A DNA stretch of 64,000 nucleotides from Reichenbachiella faecimaris (GTDB lineage: Bacteria; Bacteroidota; Bacteroidia; Cytophagales; Cyclobacteriaceae): positions 1,808,449 through 1,872,448 of the forward strand of contig NZ_FWYF01000001.1 in the NCBI RefSeq assembly GCF_900176375.1. Direction: 5' to 3'. Shown piece after piece: positions 10,119-19,820 of this stretch (its first letter is position 1; each line of letters starts with the position of its first letter). The notes under the pieces are model-generated. The model was not told where the DNA came from. It searched no databases and was given only the letters and a program-made list of their open reading frames with translations. The position numbers were made by a program, and so were the translations under genes.

Positions 10119-10850
10119 TCAACCACCAGGAGGTACTTGCTTTTCAGTTTTTTCAGGAATCTTCACAGGTCTCTTTGGAATGGGCTTATCTCTGAATCTC
10201 AATTTGTAAATCACATAGTAGTTGAAACCAAACTGACTACCTTTATCAGCCTGACCAAATCCTGGGATTTCAAAAGGAAAAAGCTTGCCATTGTCTGAAA
10301 GTTTTTTGGAGAACTTAAATCGAACAGTATACCCCATATATAATGGGCCAGCTATATTCACATTGATTCCCATATTAGCCTCAAACCAACGCGCCTCTAG
10401 ATTTTCATTCGAATAAATCAATTGATCTTCTCCCCATCCTGTATCTGATTGAGCGTAAGTGATATGATCACTGAAACTACTTCTAGCATACATGATTCCA
10501 AAAAAAATGCTGCTTCTGTGCTTATTGTAAGGCATCATATTCACATGTGGGCCAAGACGAAAAAACGTGCCATCAGAGCTATAATCAAAGCCTTCTCCAG
10601 TTAAGTTTATTTTATCTATCCCCAACTCTCCGGCGAGATAATAATGATGAAAATCAATTTTGGAATGAAACTCAAGTTTGGTTTCGTCTGAAAACAAAGT
10701 CTTCCCCAAACCAATAACATCTGTTGCAAAAATGACTTCTGAGGGCATAAAGTCCTTTTTTACCTTTTGTTCTTTTTTTATTTCCTGAGCGGACACCCCG
10801 AAATTCACAATCAGAACAAAAAGACTAATTATATATTTTAATGTTCTCAT
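10119..10850 (-). CDS. DUF6048-type outer-membrane beta-barrel protein
   Basis: A 243-residue exported protein with a clear signal peptide (about 1-22, ending VSAQ). Alternating hydrophobic/aromatic strands suggest a small beta-barrel (FHHYYLAGELG, FFRLGPHVNMMPYN, SSIFFGIMYARSSF). The C-terminal tail is rich in Pro and Lys. It resembles the Bacteroidota family DUF6048, usually paired with a DUF6452 lipoprotein, as here: the two ORFs overlap by 26 bp. The biochemical role is unknown. Confidence 0.65.
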   Translation of the reverse strand: MRTLKYIISLFVLIVNFGVSAQEIKKEQKVKKDFMPSEVIFATDVIGLGKTLFSDETKLEFHSKIDFHHYYLAGELGIDKINLTGEGFDYSSDGTFFRLGPHVNMMPYNKHRSSIFFGIMYARSSFSDHITYAQSDTGWGEDQLIYSNENLEARWFEANMGINVNIAGPLYMGYTVRFKFSKKLSDNGKLFPFEIPGFGQADKGSQFGFNYYVIYKLRFRDKPIPKRPVKIPEKTEKQVPPGG

Positions 10851-11268
10851 CTATGGTCACATCGATAAAAGTAGAAACTAAGTCGTAAGTAAAAGAAGAA
10901 CCAACCACATCCAATTTGCTGTAGAAAAAATAAGGCCCACATTCCTCGGATAACCATTCAAGCTGGGTGGTATAACTCACCGTCAATGTATCTACTGAAG
11001 TGCTGGATACAAACACATAAGTGACCTCATCGACCGTGGGATTCAGATTCAATTCAAAGCTCGTCAAAGAATCCATAGAGTTATAAAACACGTGATCAGT
11101 GCTTCTTTCTGTTACACTAATAAACTCCATGAACTGCTGGGTAGAATCTTCACGATTAAAAAAATTTACAGTAATATTATTCTCTGGTACTTCCAAATCA
11201 CAATCTGGCTCTTCCCCACAAGCCCACAGCACTAAAATTCCGAGGCAAATAATAACAACTTCACGCAT
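10825..11268 (-). CDS. DUF6452-type lipoprotein
   Basis: A lipoprotein of about 147 residues starting MREVVIICLGILVLWACGEE; the Cys of LWAC is the likely lipidation site. The rest is beta-rich and small. I prefer the ATG at 11268 to an upstream TTG at 11283 because it gives a compact lipoprotein signal. It overlaps the DUF6048 gene by 26 bp and the two are probably co-translated. No function is known. Confidence 0.65.
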   Translation of the reverse strand: MREVVIICLGILVLWACGEEPDCDLEVPENNITVNFFNREDSTQQFMEFISVTERSTDHVFYNSMDSLTSFELNLNPTVDEVTYVFVSSTSVDTLTVSYTTQLEWLSEECGPYFFYSKLDVVGSSFTYDLVSTFIDVTIDENIKIYN

Positions 11269-11303
11269 ATTTAATTGGTGCAATTTCTTTGAATATCGCT
11301 GAC

Positions 11304-12107
11304 TTACTGCTGGCTAAGATACTTATATATATTGAATCCATGAGGCGTAATGGCTATCAGTCGATCATTAGAGTAGACCATTTTTGAAAATTTAATATCG
11401 CCTAAATTCCGCTTGACATTTTCGCCTTCATACAAATGTATAAGATTCAAAAAACCATCCTTTTCATAGTACATGTAGTCCTTATCAAACCCTACAGATA
11501 AGGGTGCTTCGGACAGTAGCTTGAAGAGATAATTTCCAATATTATCAAAGACCAGCACGCCAGAAGACTTGTCAATGATGTACATTCTATTTTGGTGTGC
11601 ATGAAAGGATAAAATTTCGGTCTGATGCTGATCAAGCACCTGAGCCAGCGATTTTCTTTCGAGCAAACGATTTGTACCAGGGTCGATCAGCTTAATTGAA
11701 AAATCTGAAATGTCTAACACCCAAAGTGTCTGTTGAAAGTTGGGCGCTACGTCTTCTACATAGCCAAGGTTAAAATCCGACAACCTGTAGGTAATAGGAG
11801 ATGACAGATATCTACTAAGTATGACCAATTCCTGAAGGTCTTTATAAAACAATGTCACTTTCAGCTGTGAACTAGTAGTTATCTCATGAATACTTGCCAC
11901 TTGCAAAGGAGAATATTCAAGTATCAGGTTTCCCTCATTTGAGTATTTGGAAACCGTCCCTTGAAAGTTTGTTGCATAGATATTTCCTGCCTGATCGAGC
12001 GTACACAGATCAATATTATGATGTGACACTTTTTTCACCAGTTCCCAAGGTTGAGCTACCAGGGAAAGAGGAACCCAAAGCAAGAAATATGTAATGACGG
12101 TTTTCAT
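11304..12107 (-). CDS. Exported hypothetical protein, propeller-like
   Basis: The 267-residue protein has a signal peptide (MKTVITYFLLWVPLSLVAQP). Its body has repeated short strands with patterns like DQAGNIYATNFQGTVSKYSNEGNLILEY and YIIDKSSGVLVFDNIGNYL, suggestive of an NHL- or WD-like beta-propeller. It overlaps lpxH by 4 bp (ATGA) and is probably translated with it. I do not recognise a named family. A periplasmic or outer-membrane location is likely. Confidence 0.6.
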   Translation of the reverse strand: MKTVITYFLLWVPLSLVAQPWELVKKVSHHNIDLCTLDQAGNIYATNFQGTVSKYSNEGNLILEYSPLQVASIHEITTSSQLKVTLFYKDLQELVILSRYLSSPITYRLSDFNLGYVEDVAPNFQQTLWVLDISDFSIKLIDPGTNRLLERKSLAQVLDQHQTEILSFHAHQNRMYIIDKSSGVLVFDNIGNYLFKLLSEAPLSVGFDKDYMYYEKDGFLNLIHLYEGENVKRNLGDIKFSKMVYSNDRLIAITPHGFNIYKYLSQQ

Positions 12108-12874
12108 TTGGAAAATGACTTGAGCCTGAAATCTTCCCCATCATAAACTCCATAGGAACTGCCAAATACCCACTCCCCAAGATTTACATAGGTGGAGTCA
12201 TTGTTCAAGGCGTGCATTCCAGAGATATGTCTATGACCATAGATGTAATAATCATGGTGTTGCTCCTTCTCTAATTGATTACTATGAATAATCAACCATT
12301 CTTTATCTCCATAAAATTCTAATGATTCCCTCTCCTGAGCCAATCTACTTCCTGAAGACCACTGTTTCGCTAAGGCAACCCCTATATCTGGGTGGAGCCA
12401 CTTAAACAACCATTGACAAACTGGGTTGCTAAATATTCTTTTGAAAAATTTGAATTTTTTATCACCTGGCCCTAACCCATCACCATGTGCTAGATAGAAC
12501 GAATGAGACCTAATTTGATAAGTTTGTGGTTCATGAAAGATTTTTATTCCTATTTCATCAATCAGATAGGTTTTCAACCAGAGATCATGATTGCCTGAAA
12601 AGAGTATGATTTCTATTCCCAGATCCACAAGCTCAGCCAACTTACCTAACAATCGCACATATCCCTTGGGTACCACATGCTTATATTCAAACCAGAAATC
12701 GAATACGTCTCCTAACAGGAAGACAGCCTTGGCATCTTTGGAAATGGAATCCAACCACTGCACGATGATCTTCTCTCTCTGCCTGGATTGCTGATGATTG
12801 GGTACACCCAAATGAAAGTCACTGGCAAAATAGACTTTCTTATTTTTTTCTAATTCAGATAGTGAATTATTCAT
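12104..12874 (-). CDS. lpxH: UDP-2,3-diacylglucosamine diphosphatase family phosphoesterase
   Basis: The 256-residue calcineurin-like metallophosphoesterase carries all metal motifs: ASDFHLG (D-x-H), LGDVFDFWFE (GD), SGNHD, a conserved HGD, and the C-terminal YGHRHIS (GH-x-H). LpxH cleaves UDP-2,3-diacylglucosamine to lipid X and UMP in lipid A synthesis, on the cytoplasmic face of the inner membrane. The FxF motif after GD and overall length fit LpxH-type enzymes common in Bacteroidota. A terminator upstream separates it from ftsH, and the next gene overlaps by 4 bp. Confidence 0.85.
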   Translation of the reverse strand: MNNSLSELEKNKKVYFASDFHLGVPNHQQSRQREKIIVQWLDSISKDAKAVFLLGDVFDFWFEYKHVVPKGYVRLLGKLAELVDLGIEIILFSGNHDLWLKTYLIDEIGIKIFHEPQTYQIRSHSFYLAHGDGLGPGDKKFKFFKRIFSNPVCQWLFKWLHPDIGVALAKQWSSGSRLAQERESLEFYGDKEWLIIHSNQLEKEQHHDYYIYGHRHISGMHALNNDSTYVNLGEWVFGSSYGVYDGEDFRLKSFSK

Positions 12875-12882
12875 CTGAAAAA

Positions 12883-12910
12883 AATTTGGGGCTATGAATC
12901 ATAGCCCCAA
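12883..12910 (-). terminator. Intrinsic terminator of ftsH
   Basis: The near-perfect palindrome TTGGGGCTAT...ATAGCCCCAA is followed, on the minus strand, by a run of T residues. It lies just after the ftsH stop codon. Confidence 0.85.
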
Positions 12911-12919
12911 TTTATTGTT

Positions 12920-15016
12920 TTATTTAGAATCTTCTGTTGTTTCCTCCAGATTCTCAGGAGTGGATGTAGTGTCCTCTTCTTCACTCTCCACCTCAGATTT
13001 TATCTCTGATTTTAGCTCTTCAATGGCCTTTTCGTTTTTAACTTCTTCACTTCCCTTCGGGCCCAAGGCACCATTCGTGAATGCGGCATAATTAGTGTCC
13101 TTTTCAAAAGGTCTTTTGCCAATCAACTCCTCTAAATCTGCCTGAAAAATAATTTCTTTTTCAAGAAGCTCAGTAGCAATTTTCTCTAATTGGTCTCGCT
13201 TATCACTGAGAAGATTTTTAGTTCTGACATAGGCCTCATCTACAATCTTCTTAACCTCTTTATCAATCAATTCGGCAGTTGCCTCAGAATATGGCTTATT
13301 AAAGTTGTATTCAGATTGCTTGCTGTCATAAAATGAAATGTTACCTATGGCCTCATTCATACCATAAACAGTCACGATGCTGTAGGCCATTTTAGTGATT
13401 CTCTCCAAATCACTTAACGCACCAGTGGATATCTTACCAAAGACAATTTCCTCGGCAGCTCGACCACCAAGAGCCATGCACATTTCATCCATCAACTGCT
13501 CGGTCTGGTGCAGATGCTGTTCTCTTGGCAAGTACTGCGCATACCCAAGTGCCGCATAACCTCTTGGTACGATACTAACTTTAACCAAAGGATCTGCATG
13601 CTCTAGATACCAGCCCGCCACTGCATGACCAGCCTCATGATAGGCCACAATTTTCTTTTCCTCAGGGGATATGATTTTGCTTTTCTTCTCCAATCCACCT
13701 ATCACACGATCAATGGCATCTTGAAAATCCTTAAGGTCAACCGCCTTCTTATCTTTTCTGGCAGCTATCAGTGCCGCTTCGTTACAGACGTTTGCGATTT
13801 CAGCTCCAGCAAAACCTGGAGTCTGAGCTGCCAATTTTCTTGAATCAACATCTTTATCTGACTTGATAGGTCCCAAATGCACTTTGAAAATCGCGTCTCT
13901 ACCTACAATATCTGGCTTGTCAATACTAATTTGTCTATCGAATCGCCCTGGTCTCAACAATGCAGAGTCCAATACGTCAGGACGGTTTGTTGCCGCCAAA
14001 ATGATTACACCAGAATCAGTAGAGAATCCGTCCATCTCTACGAGCAAGGAGTTCAATGTATTTTCTCTTTCGTCATTAGATCCTGGCATTTGACCCTTAC
14101 CCCTTGATCGGCCAATGGCATCAATTTCATCAATAAATACAATACAAGGTGCTTTTTCCTTGGCTTGTTTAAAGAGATCCCGCACTCTCGCAGCTCCCAC
14201 TCCCACAAACATCTCCACAAAATCAGAGCCCGATAGGGTGAAAAAAGGCACAGCAGCCTCACCAGCTACAGCTTTCGCCAACAAGGTTTTTCCAGTACCA
14301 GGAGGGCCAACAAGTAGAGCTCCTTTTGGAATCTTACCCCCAAGCTTGGTGAATTTAGCAGGGTGCTTCAAGAAATCTACAATTTCTTTTACTTCTTCTT
14401 TGGCTTCATCCAGCCCAGCCACATTGTCAAAGGTGATTTTGACTTTGTTTTCAGCATCAAAAAGAGCAGCTCTGGATTTCCCTATATTAAATATTTGACC
14501 ACCAGGGCCTCCACCACCAGTCATTCTTCTCATCAAGAGCCAGAAGCCCAATATAATGATGATAAAGAATCCCGAATTCAAGAATATATGCGTATAGTCT
14601 GATCGATCGTCTACCAAATATTCATAATCATTCCCAGGCTTGAGTTGCGCATCAAGTTCCTTTTTCTTACTGGCAAAGATGTCAATGCTTTCAATCTTGA
14701 AAAAGTACTGGGGACCAGTAGACTCAACACCAAAACGATTTTGCTGCTCAAGCTGGATTTTGTATTTGCTATTTTGTAACGCCTCAGGTTTGAGGGTAAC
14801 TTCTACTATTTTTTGATTACCTATCAGTGTTACTTTTTCAACATCATTGCTGAGCACCATTTGCTCAAACCTTTTGAAAGAAATTTCAACTGCAGAAGTA
14901 TTGTTCGAAAAGTACGAAATGCCAAAAATAAAGGCCATAAGGCCTAGTATAACCCAAATTTGATAATTGGGCTTGTTGGGCTGATTTGTACTATTCTTTC
15001 TCGGTTTATCCGCCAT
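12920..15016 (-). CDS. ftsH: ATP-dependent zinc metalloprotease FtsH
   Basis: The 698-residue membrane AAA+ protease has an N-terminal TM (about 18-36), a periplasmic domain, a second TM (about 148-163), the glycine-rich linker, AAA domain with Walker A GPPGTGKT (about 236-243), Walker [13 protein letters not shown], the second region of homology with [16 protein letters not shown], and the zinc-protease motif HEAGH (about 460-464). It degrades misfolded membrane proteins and short-lived regulators. The C-terminal tail is acidic (many Glu/Ser/Thr). It is encoded downstream of rsfS with a 49-bp gap, a conserved Bacteroidota order, and ends at a strong terminator. Confidence 0.97.
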   Translation of the reverse strand: MADKPRKNSTNQPNKPNYQIWVILGLMAFIFGISYFSNNTSAVEISFKRFEQMVLSNDVEKVTLIGNQKIVEVTLKPEALQNSKYKIQLEQQNRFGVESTGPQYFFKIESIDIFASKKKELDAQLKPGNDYEYLVDDRSDYTHIFLNSGFFIIIILGFWLLMRRMTGGGGPGGQIFNIGKSRAALFDAENKVKITFDNVAGLDEAKEEVKEIVDFLKHPAKFTKLGGKIPKGALLVGPPGTGKTLLAKAVAGEAAVPFFTLSGSDFVEMFVGVGAARVRDLFKQAKEKAPCIVFIDEIDAIGRSRGKGQMPGSNDERENTLNSLLVEMDGFSTDSGVIILAATNRPDVLDSALLRPGRFDRQISIDKPDIVGRDAIFKVHLGPIKSDKDVDSRKLAAQTPGFAGAEIANVCNEAALIAARKDKKAVDLKDFQDAIDRVIGGLEKKSKIISPEEKKIVAYHEAGHAVAGWYLEHADPLVKVSIVPRGYAALGYAQYLPREQHLHQTEQLMDEMCMALGGRAAEEIVFGKISTGALSDLERITKMAYSIVTVYGMNEAIGNISFYDSKQSEYNFNKPYSEATAELIDKEVKKIVDEAYVRTKNLLSDKRDQLEKIATELLEKEIIFQADLEELIGKRPFEKDTNYAAFTNGALGPKGSEEVKNEKAIEELKSEIKSEVESEEEDTTSTPENLEETTEDSK

Positions 15017-15065
15017 TATTAATTATTTATAAAATTGTTTCTAACGCCTTACTGCTGATTTAGTT

Positions 15066-15437
15066 TTATTCTTCGATAGAAGTGATGATCGCGTCTCCCC
15101 ACAGCTTTTCAAGGGAATAAAATTCTCTACGGTCTTTCCTAAAGATGTGCACCACTACGTTGGCATAATCCATCAATATCCACTCTCTATTTTCCTTCCC
15201 TTCCTTTCTCCACGGGTTATCTGAAGTGGTTTTGTAGACTTCTTCTTCTACAGAGTCAGAAATGGCGTCAATTTGTGTGTCCGAATTACCAGAGCAAATT
15301 ACAAAAAAATCAGCAACAGCATTACCTATGTTTCGCAAATCAATCAGTACTATATCAGAAGCCTTCAATTCCTTCATTCCCTGTATCACTGCATCACTCA
15401 AGATTTTAGAATTTTGAGCTTCCTTAATTACTGTCAT
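15066..15437 (-). CDS. rsfS: Ribosomal silencing factor RsfS
   Basis: The 123-residue DUF143/Iojap protein contains LKASDIVLIDLRNIGNAVADFFVICSG and the C-terminal WILMDYANVVVHIF, both diagnostic. RsfS binds ribosomal protein L14 and blocks subunit joining when nutrients are limiting. It precedes ftsH and is divergent from birA, with its own promoter at 15459-15466. Confidence 0.95.
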   Translation of the reverse strand: MTVIKEAQNSKILSDAVIQGMKELKASDIVLIDLRNIGNAVADFFVICSGNSDTQIDAISDSVEEEVYKTTSDNPWRKEGKENREWILMDYANVVVHIFRKDRREFYSLEKLWGDAIITSIEE

Positions 15438-15458
15438 GCTTTGTCTCTAAATTTACCA

Positions 15459-15466
15459 CAAAATTA
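15459..15466 (-). promoter_or_regulatory. -7 promoter element of rsfS-ftsH
   Basis: CAAAATTA on the plus strand reads TAATTTTG on the minus strand, matching TAnnTTTG. It lies 22 bp upstream of the rsfS ATG. Confidence 0.55.
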
Positions 15467-15477
15467 ACCAATATAAG

Positions 15478-16233
15478 TTGCATAAATTCTTTGCCAAAAC
15501 TCAATTCCTTGGAAAAAAGGTACTTTTTCTGTCACATTGTCATTCGACCAATGACATGGCTGCTGATCTATTGAAAGAAAAGTTGCAAATCGAAGGCACT
15601 ACAATTATTACCCAAGACCAAAGCAATGGCAGAGGCCAAAGGGGTAATAGCTGGGAAAGTGAACCTGGAAAAAACGCCACATTTTCGGTAATATTAAAAC
15701 CAACCGCCATATCAGCTCAGAATCAGTTTCAACTACACCTCATTACTACTTTGGCTATTCATGGTGCTTTGTTTCCAATATTGGGGAAAGAATTAAAAAT
15801 CAAGTGGCCAAACGATATTTACTATAGAAATAGAAAGCTCGGAGGCATTCTTATAGAAAACACACTAAAAGGTTCAAGGATTGAAAATTCTATTGTAGGC
15901 ATTGGGATCAATTTGAATCAAACTCACTTTTCTAATCTTCACGCCACTTCTATGATTGACATAACAGGTGAAGAATTAGAAATCAATGACATTATTGAGC
16001 AAATACTGATTCAATTAGAAAAGAAGTATCTCGAACTAAAAGGCGGCCAGCTGAAAACACTCAAAACGCAATATTTGAGGCGCCTATATTTGTTCGACCA
16101 AGTAGGCAAGTATGAAACTGGGGGCAGGATGTTTGAAGGGAAAATTGTTGGGATTTCACCAAGTGGTTTGCTACAAATTCAAGAAAACGAAATGATCCAT
16201 GAGTTCGCTTTTAAGGAAGTAGCCTACAAATGA
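15478..16233 (+). CDS. birA: Biotin-[acetyl-CoA-carboxylase] ligase
   Basis: The 251-residue monofunctional biotin protein ligase lacks the N-terminal DNA-binding domain of E. coli BirA. It shows SCHSTNDM-type start (HCHSTNDMAADLL), the catalytic GRGQRGNSWES loop (about 50-60), IKWPNDIYY and KLGGILIE, all core BPL motifs. It attaches biotin to carrier proteins such as the one at 21213-21707. No ATG is available; the frame opens with TTG at 15478. A terminator follows. Confidence 0.92.
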   Translation: MHKFFAKTQFLGKKVLFLSHCHSTNDMAADLLKEKLQIEGTTIITQDQSNGRGQRGNSWESEPGKNATFSVILKPTAISAQNQFQLHLITTLAIHGALFPILGKELKIKWPNDIYYRNRKLGGILIENTLKGSRIENSIVGIGINLNQTHFSNLHATSMIDITGEELEINDIIEQILIQLEKKYLELKGGQLKTLKTQYLRRLYLFDQVGKYETGGRMFEGKIVGISPSGLLQIQENEMIHEFAFKEVAYK

Positions 16234-16255
16234 ACCAACACGTTGGTTTTTTCGT
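16233..16255 (+). terminator. Intrinsic terminator of birA
   Basis: The palindrome AACCAACACGTTGGTT is followed by T4, directly after the birA stop. Confidence 0.75.
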
Positions 16256-16270
16256 CATCAATTAAACACT

Positions 16271-16278
16271 TAACTTTG
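16271..16278 (+). promoter_or_regulatory. -7 promoter element of ahcY
   Basis: TAACTTTG matches TAnnTTTG, 26 bp before the ATG at 16305. A TTG occurs at 16243-16245, slightly too far for an ideal -33. Confidence 0.55.
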
Positions 16279-16304
16279 CAGTCGCAAATTGAAAATATAA
16301 AGCA

Positions 16305-17606
16305 ATGATAGATACAGCATCAAAATTCAAGGTAAAAGATATTAACCTGGCCGATTGGGGTCGAAAAGAAATCAAATTGGCAGAAGCAGAAATGCCAGGA
16401 TTGATGTCGCTTAGAGAAGAGTATAGACAAAGCAAGCCATTAGCAGGTGCCAGAATAGCAGGATGTCTTCACATGACGATTCAAACTGCCGTTTTGATCG
16501 AAACTTTGATTGAACTAGGTGCTGAGGTAACCTGGTCTTCGTGCAACATCTTTTCCACTCAGGATCATGCTGCTGCTGCCATAGCCGCTGCAAATATTCC
16601 AGTTTATGCCTGGAAAGGAATGAACGAGACAGAATTCGATTGGTGTATCGAACAAACTTTGACTGCATTTGAAGGTGGCAAGCCATTGAATATGATTCTT
16701 GATGATGGTGGCGACTTGACCAATATGGTTTTGGACAGATACCCTGAACTGGTTAAAGACATTAAAGGCTTGTCGGAAGAAACTACTACTGGTGTACACA
16801 GACTTCAGGAAAGAGAAGAGAACGGCACGTTGCCAATGCCAGCAATCAATGTCAATGATTCAGTTACTAAATCTAAGTTCGACAACAAATACGGATGTAA
16901 GGAATCATTGGTAGATGCAATCAGAAGGGCTACGGATGTAATGATGGCTGGGAAAGTAGCCCTCGTAGCCGGATATGGTGATGTCGGAAAAGGATCTGCC
17001 GCTTCATTGAGAGGTGCAGGTGCAAGAGTAATTGTAACAGAAATAGATCCAATCTGCGCGTTGCAAGCCGCCATGGACGGTTTTGAAGTGAAGAAGATGG
17101 ATAATGCAGTAGAAGAAGCTGATATTATTGTAACCACAACTGGAAACAAAGACATCGTGGTTGGTCGTCATTTCGAAAAAATGAAAGACAAAACTATCGT
17201 TTGTAACATTGGTCATTTTGACAATGAGATCGACGTGTCTTGGTTGAATGCAAATGCTACAAAAACGGAAATCAAACCACAAGTAGACTTGTATGATTTA
17301 AAAGGAAAAGAAATTATTCTGTTGGCGGAAGGTAGATTGGTGAACTTAGGTTGTGCCACTGGCCACCCTTCTTTTGTAATGTCCAATTCATTTACCAACC
17401 AAACTTTGGCTCAATTGGAACTTTGGAACAACACAGATGCCTATGAAAACAAGGTATATATGTTGCCAAAACATCTAGATGAGAAGGTTGCAAGATTGCA
17501 CCTATCCAAAATTGGTGTGGAACTGGATGTATTAAGTAAAGATCAAGCAGAATATATTGGTGTAACTCCAGAAGGCCCATACAAGCCTGAGTATTATAGA
17601 TACTAA
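16305..17606 (+). CDS. ahcY: Adenosylhomocysteinase
   Basis: The 433-residue enzyme hydrolyses S-adenosyl-homocysteine to adenosine and homocysteine, relieving product inhibition of methyltransferases. Diagnostic stretches are [21 protein letters not shown] near the N-terminus, [10 protein letters not shown], the NAD-binding [17 protein letters not shown] (about 224-240), [11 protein letters not shown] and the C-terminal KPEYYRY. Length and ends match the family. It is monocistronic between its own promoter and a strong terminator. Confidence 0.97.
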   Translation: MIDTASKFKVKDINLADWGRKEIKLAEAEMPGLMSLREEYRQSKPLAGARIAGCLHMTIQTAVLIETLIELGAEVTWSSCNIFSTQDHAAAAIAAANIPVYAWKGMNETEFDWCIEQTLTAFEGGKPLNMILDDGGDLTNMVLDRYPELVKDIKGLSEETTTGVHRLQEREENGTLPMPAINVNDSVTKSKFDNKYGCKESLVDAIRRATDVMMAGKVALVAGYGDVGKGSAASLRGAGARVIVTEIDPICALQAAMDGFEVKKMDNAVEEADIIVTTTGNKDIVVGRHFEKMKDKTIVCNIGHFDNEIDVSWLNANATKTEIKPQVDLYDLKGKEIILLAEGRLVNLGCATGHPSFVMSNSFTNQTLAQLELWNNTDAYENKVYMLPKHLDEKVARLHLSKIGVELDVLSKDQAEYIGVTPEGPYKPEYYRY

Positions 17607-17627
17607 TTTTTGCTGAAAAGCAAATCC

Positions 17628-17676
17628 AAAAGGCCACTTGTCTTCGTAATTACTAAGACAATGTGGCCTTTTTTTA
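17628..17676 (+). terminator. Intrinsic terminator of ahcY
   Basis: Long imperfect stem AAAGGCCACTTGTCTT / AAGACAATGTGGCCTTT followed by T7. Confidence 0.85.
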
Positions 17677-17788
17677 TAAGCAAACTGAGTTAAGTCATTG
17701 AATAAATTTATTAACTCAACAAAACCGTATAAATTTAAGAACGTAGGATTGTGTGTTCATACATGTATTTGAACGTCAATCAAAAAAA

Positions 17789-18367
17789 ATGGAAGAGTCA
17801 CCGACCAAAAATAACTATTCCACAAGGGTAAAGGACAAAATCTTCAATGAAGAATTTATGCCTCATATCCGTGCCATGTACAATTTTGCGCACCGCCTCA
17901 CTTATGACGAGGATGATGCCAAGGATCTTGTGCAAGATACCTTCATGAAATCTTACCGATTTATTAATTCCTTTCATCAGGGAACTAATGCAAAAGCATG
18001 GCTGTTCAGGATCATGAAAAACAGTTTTATCAACGATTTTCGTAAAAAAAGCAAGCAACCTACGAAAGTAGATTATCAGGAAGTTGAAGGCTATTACAAT
18101 TCTGAGGGCACACAAAAATCTGCAACTACAGACTTGAGAATAGATACAGTAAAAAATCTTATTGGAGATGAAATCACAAATGCCCTAGCTTCTCTGGACG
18201 TTGATTTTCGCACTGTAATCATTCTATGCGATCTGGAAGGGTTTACCTATGAAGAAATGGCCAAAATCTTGGATATACCCATTGGTACAGTCAGATCAAG
18301 ATTGCATAGAGCAAGGAATTTGCTAAAAGAAAAATTGCAGTCCTATGCACAGAGCATGGGATATTAA
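17789..18367 (+). CDS. ECF-type RNA polymerase sigma factor
   Basis: About 192 residues from the ATG at 17789; a GTG at 17753 is possible but the ATG follows an A8 run typical of starts here. Region 2 is YNFAHRLTYDEDDAKDLVQDTFMKSYRF, with AKAWLFRIMKNSFINDFRKK completing 2.3-2.4. Region 4 is FRTVIILCDLEGFTYEEMAKILDIPIGTVRSRLHRAR. A short zinc-finger protein follows 36 bp later, likely its partner or anti-sigma factor, then gmk and nadD on the same strand. Confidence 0.9.
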   Translation: MEESPTKNNYSTRVKDKIFNEEFMPHIRAMYNFAHRLTYDEDDAKDLVQDTFMKSYRFINSFHQGTNAKAWLFRIMKNSFINDFRKKSKQPTKVDYQEVEGYYNSEGTQKSATTDLRIDTVKNLIGDEITNALASLDVDFRTVIILCDLEGFTYEEMAKILDIPIGTVRSRLHRARNLLKEKLQSYAQSMGY

Positions 18368-18403
18368 TTAATTAGATTTGCGGCGATTGTGAGTTTAAAA
18401 AAA

Positions 18404-18664
18404 ATGGTACGTGAGATAAAATTCCGAACAGGAATGGCCAAATGCACTGAGTATCTGGACTTAGTCCAAATGGTACTTGACGGACAAGCCAGTCGATCTC
18501 AAGAGGTATATTTAAAAAGACATCTCAACATGTGTCTGAAATGTTTGGAACACTACAATTTAGATCAAGAAATAAAAAAACTCGTGCAATTGAAACTGGC
18601 AAGCAAAGAGGTACCTGAAGGTCTTGCCGATGCAATAAAAACCAAAATCGCAAAATCTGCTTAA
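18404..18664 (+). CDS. Small zinc-finger protein, putative cytosolic anti-sigma factor
   Basis: About 86 residues from ATG 18404 (a GTG at 18389 would add five). It carries Cys near the N-terminus (MAKCTEYLD) and an H-x3-C-x2-C cluster (RHLNMCLKC), the pattern of zf-HC2/ZAS anti-sigma domains. No membrane helix is present, so it would act in the cytoplasm. Position immediately after the sigma gene supports sigma binding. Direct evidence for inhibition is absent. Confidence 0.65.
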   Translation: MVREIKFRTGMAKCTEYLDLVQMVLDGQASRSQEVYLKRHLNMCLKCLEHYNLDQEIKKLVQLKLASKEVPEGLADAIKTKIAKSA

Positions 18665-18667
18665 TAC

Positions 18668-19237
18668 ATGCAAAAAGGCAAAGCCATTATATTTTCAGCG
18701 CCTTCAGGGTCTGGAAAAACAACCATAGTTAAACACATCCTTTCTCAATTTCCAAACATTGAATTTTCGATTTCTGCTTCTACTAGAGATAGAAGAGGAA
18801 GGTCGGAAACTAATGGCAAAGACTATCACTTTTTAACTCCTGAAGAGTTTAAGAATAAAATTGATAACAATGAATTTATTGAGTGGGAAGAGGTCTATGA
18901 AGGCAATTTCTATGGTACACTTAAATCAGAAATAGAACGAATTTGGGAAAAAGGTCATCACGTGATTTTTGATGTAGATGTAAAAGGTGGCATCAGTTTG
19001 AAAGAGTACTTTGGTAATGATGCAATTTCAATTTTTGTGAAAGTTGTGGATGAAAGTGTATTGGCTGAGCGCCTCAAGGATAGAGGGACAGAAGATGAAG
19101 CCAGTTTATCAAGAAGACTCTACAAGGCTAAATTTGAAATGTCATTCGAGAATAAATTTGACGTGACGCTTGTCAATGATAAGCTAGAAGATTCGTTTGA
19201 GAATGCCAAAAAGTTGATTAGTGACTTTTTGAAATAA
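18668..19237 (+). CDS. gmk: Guanylate kinase
   Basis: The 189-residue enzyme phosphorylates GMP to GDP with ATP. It has the P-loop [11 protein letters not shown] (about 10-20), the GMP-binding [20 protein letters not shown] and [13 protein letters not shown] motifs. It starts 3 bp after the zinc-finger gene and is followed 10 bp later by nadD, so the sigma/zinc-finger/gmk/nadD set is probably one operon. Confidence 0.95.
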   Translation: MQKGKAIIFSAPSGSGKTTIVKHILSQFPNIEFSISASTRDRRGRSETNGKDYHFLTPEEFKNKIDNNEFIEWEEVYEGNFYGTLKSEIERIWEKGHHVIFDVDVKGGISLKEYFGNDAISIFVKVVDESVLAERLKDRGTEDEASLSRRLYKAKFEMSFENKFDVTLVNDKLEDSFENAKKLISDFLK

Positions 19238-19247
19238 CTTTAGACTT

Positions 19248-19820
19248 ATGAAAGTCGGACTTTTTTTTGGTTCATTTAATCCCATTCATATTGGACACAT
19301 GATTATTGCCCAAACTATGTTGGACAGTATTCATATAGATGAGCTTTGGTTTGTCATCAGCCCACAGAATCCATTTAAAAAGAACAACAATTTACTCCAC
19401 GAATTTGACAGGCTAGATATGGTAGATGCTGCCATAGCCAGCAATTCTAAATTTCGAACTTCTGATATAGAGTTTAACCTACCCAAGCCTAGCTATACCG
19501 CACACACCCTGGCGGTCCTTTCTGAAAAACATCCAGACAAGGAGTTTTCACTAATCATTGGTGGAGACAATCTAGCTTCCTTTCACAAATGGAAGAACTA
19601 TCAAACCATTTTAGAACATCACGAATTATTGGTATACCCTAGGCCAGGAGCTCAGAAGCCTCAAATTGAGATAACTGATCGTATCCATTTCGTAGAGGCA
19701 CCCTTGTTGGATATATCAGCTACTTTTATTCGTTCTAACATAAAAAATGGGCACTCGATCAAATATCTAGTGCCCACTGAAGTCGAAGAATTTATCGTTA
19801 GAAAAAAATTCTATCGATAA
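19248..19820 (+). CDS. nadD: Nicotinate-nucleotide adenylyltransferase
   Basis: The 190-residue nucleotidyltransferase adenylates nicotinate mononucleotide in NAD synthesis. The N-terminal GLFFGSFNPIHIGHMIIA contains the GSFNPxHxGH signature, with FVISPQNPFKK and the C-terminal ISATFIRSNIKNG (ISxTxxR). It ends next to the convergent frr gene, with no spacer. Confidence 0.95.
   Translation: MKVGLFFGSFNPIHIGHMIIAQTMLDSIHIDELWFVISPQNPFKKNNNLLHEFDRLDMVDAAIASNSKFRTSDIEFNLPKPSYTAHTLAVLSEKHPDKEFSLIIGGDNLASFHKWKNYQTILEHHELLVYPRPGAQKPQIEITDRIHFVEAPLLDISATFIRSNIKNGHSIKYLVPTEVEEFIVRKKFYR

Noticed and set aside
14115-14498. 127-residue plus-strand ORF inside ftsH
   Set aside because: Antisense shadow of the FtsH AAA domain; composition has no recognisable motif.
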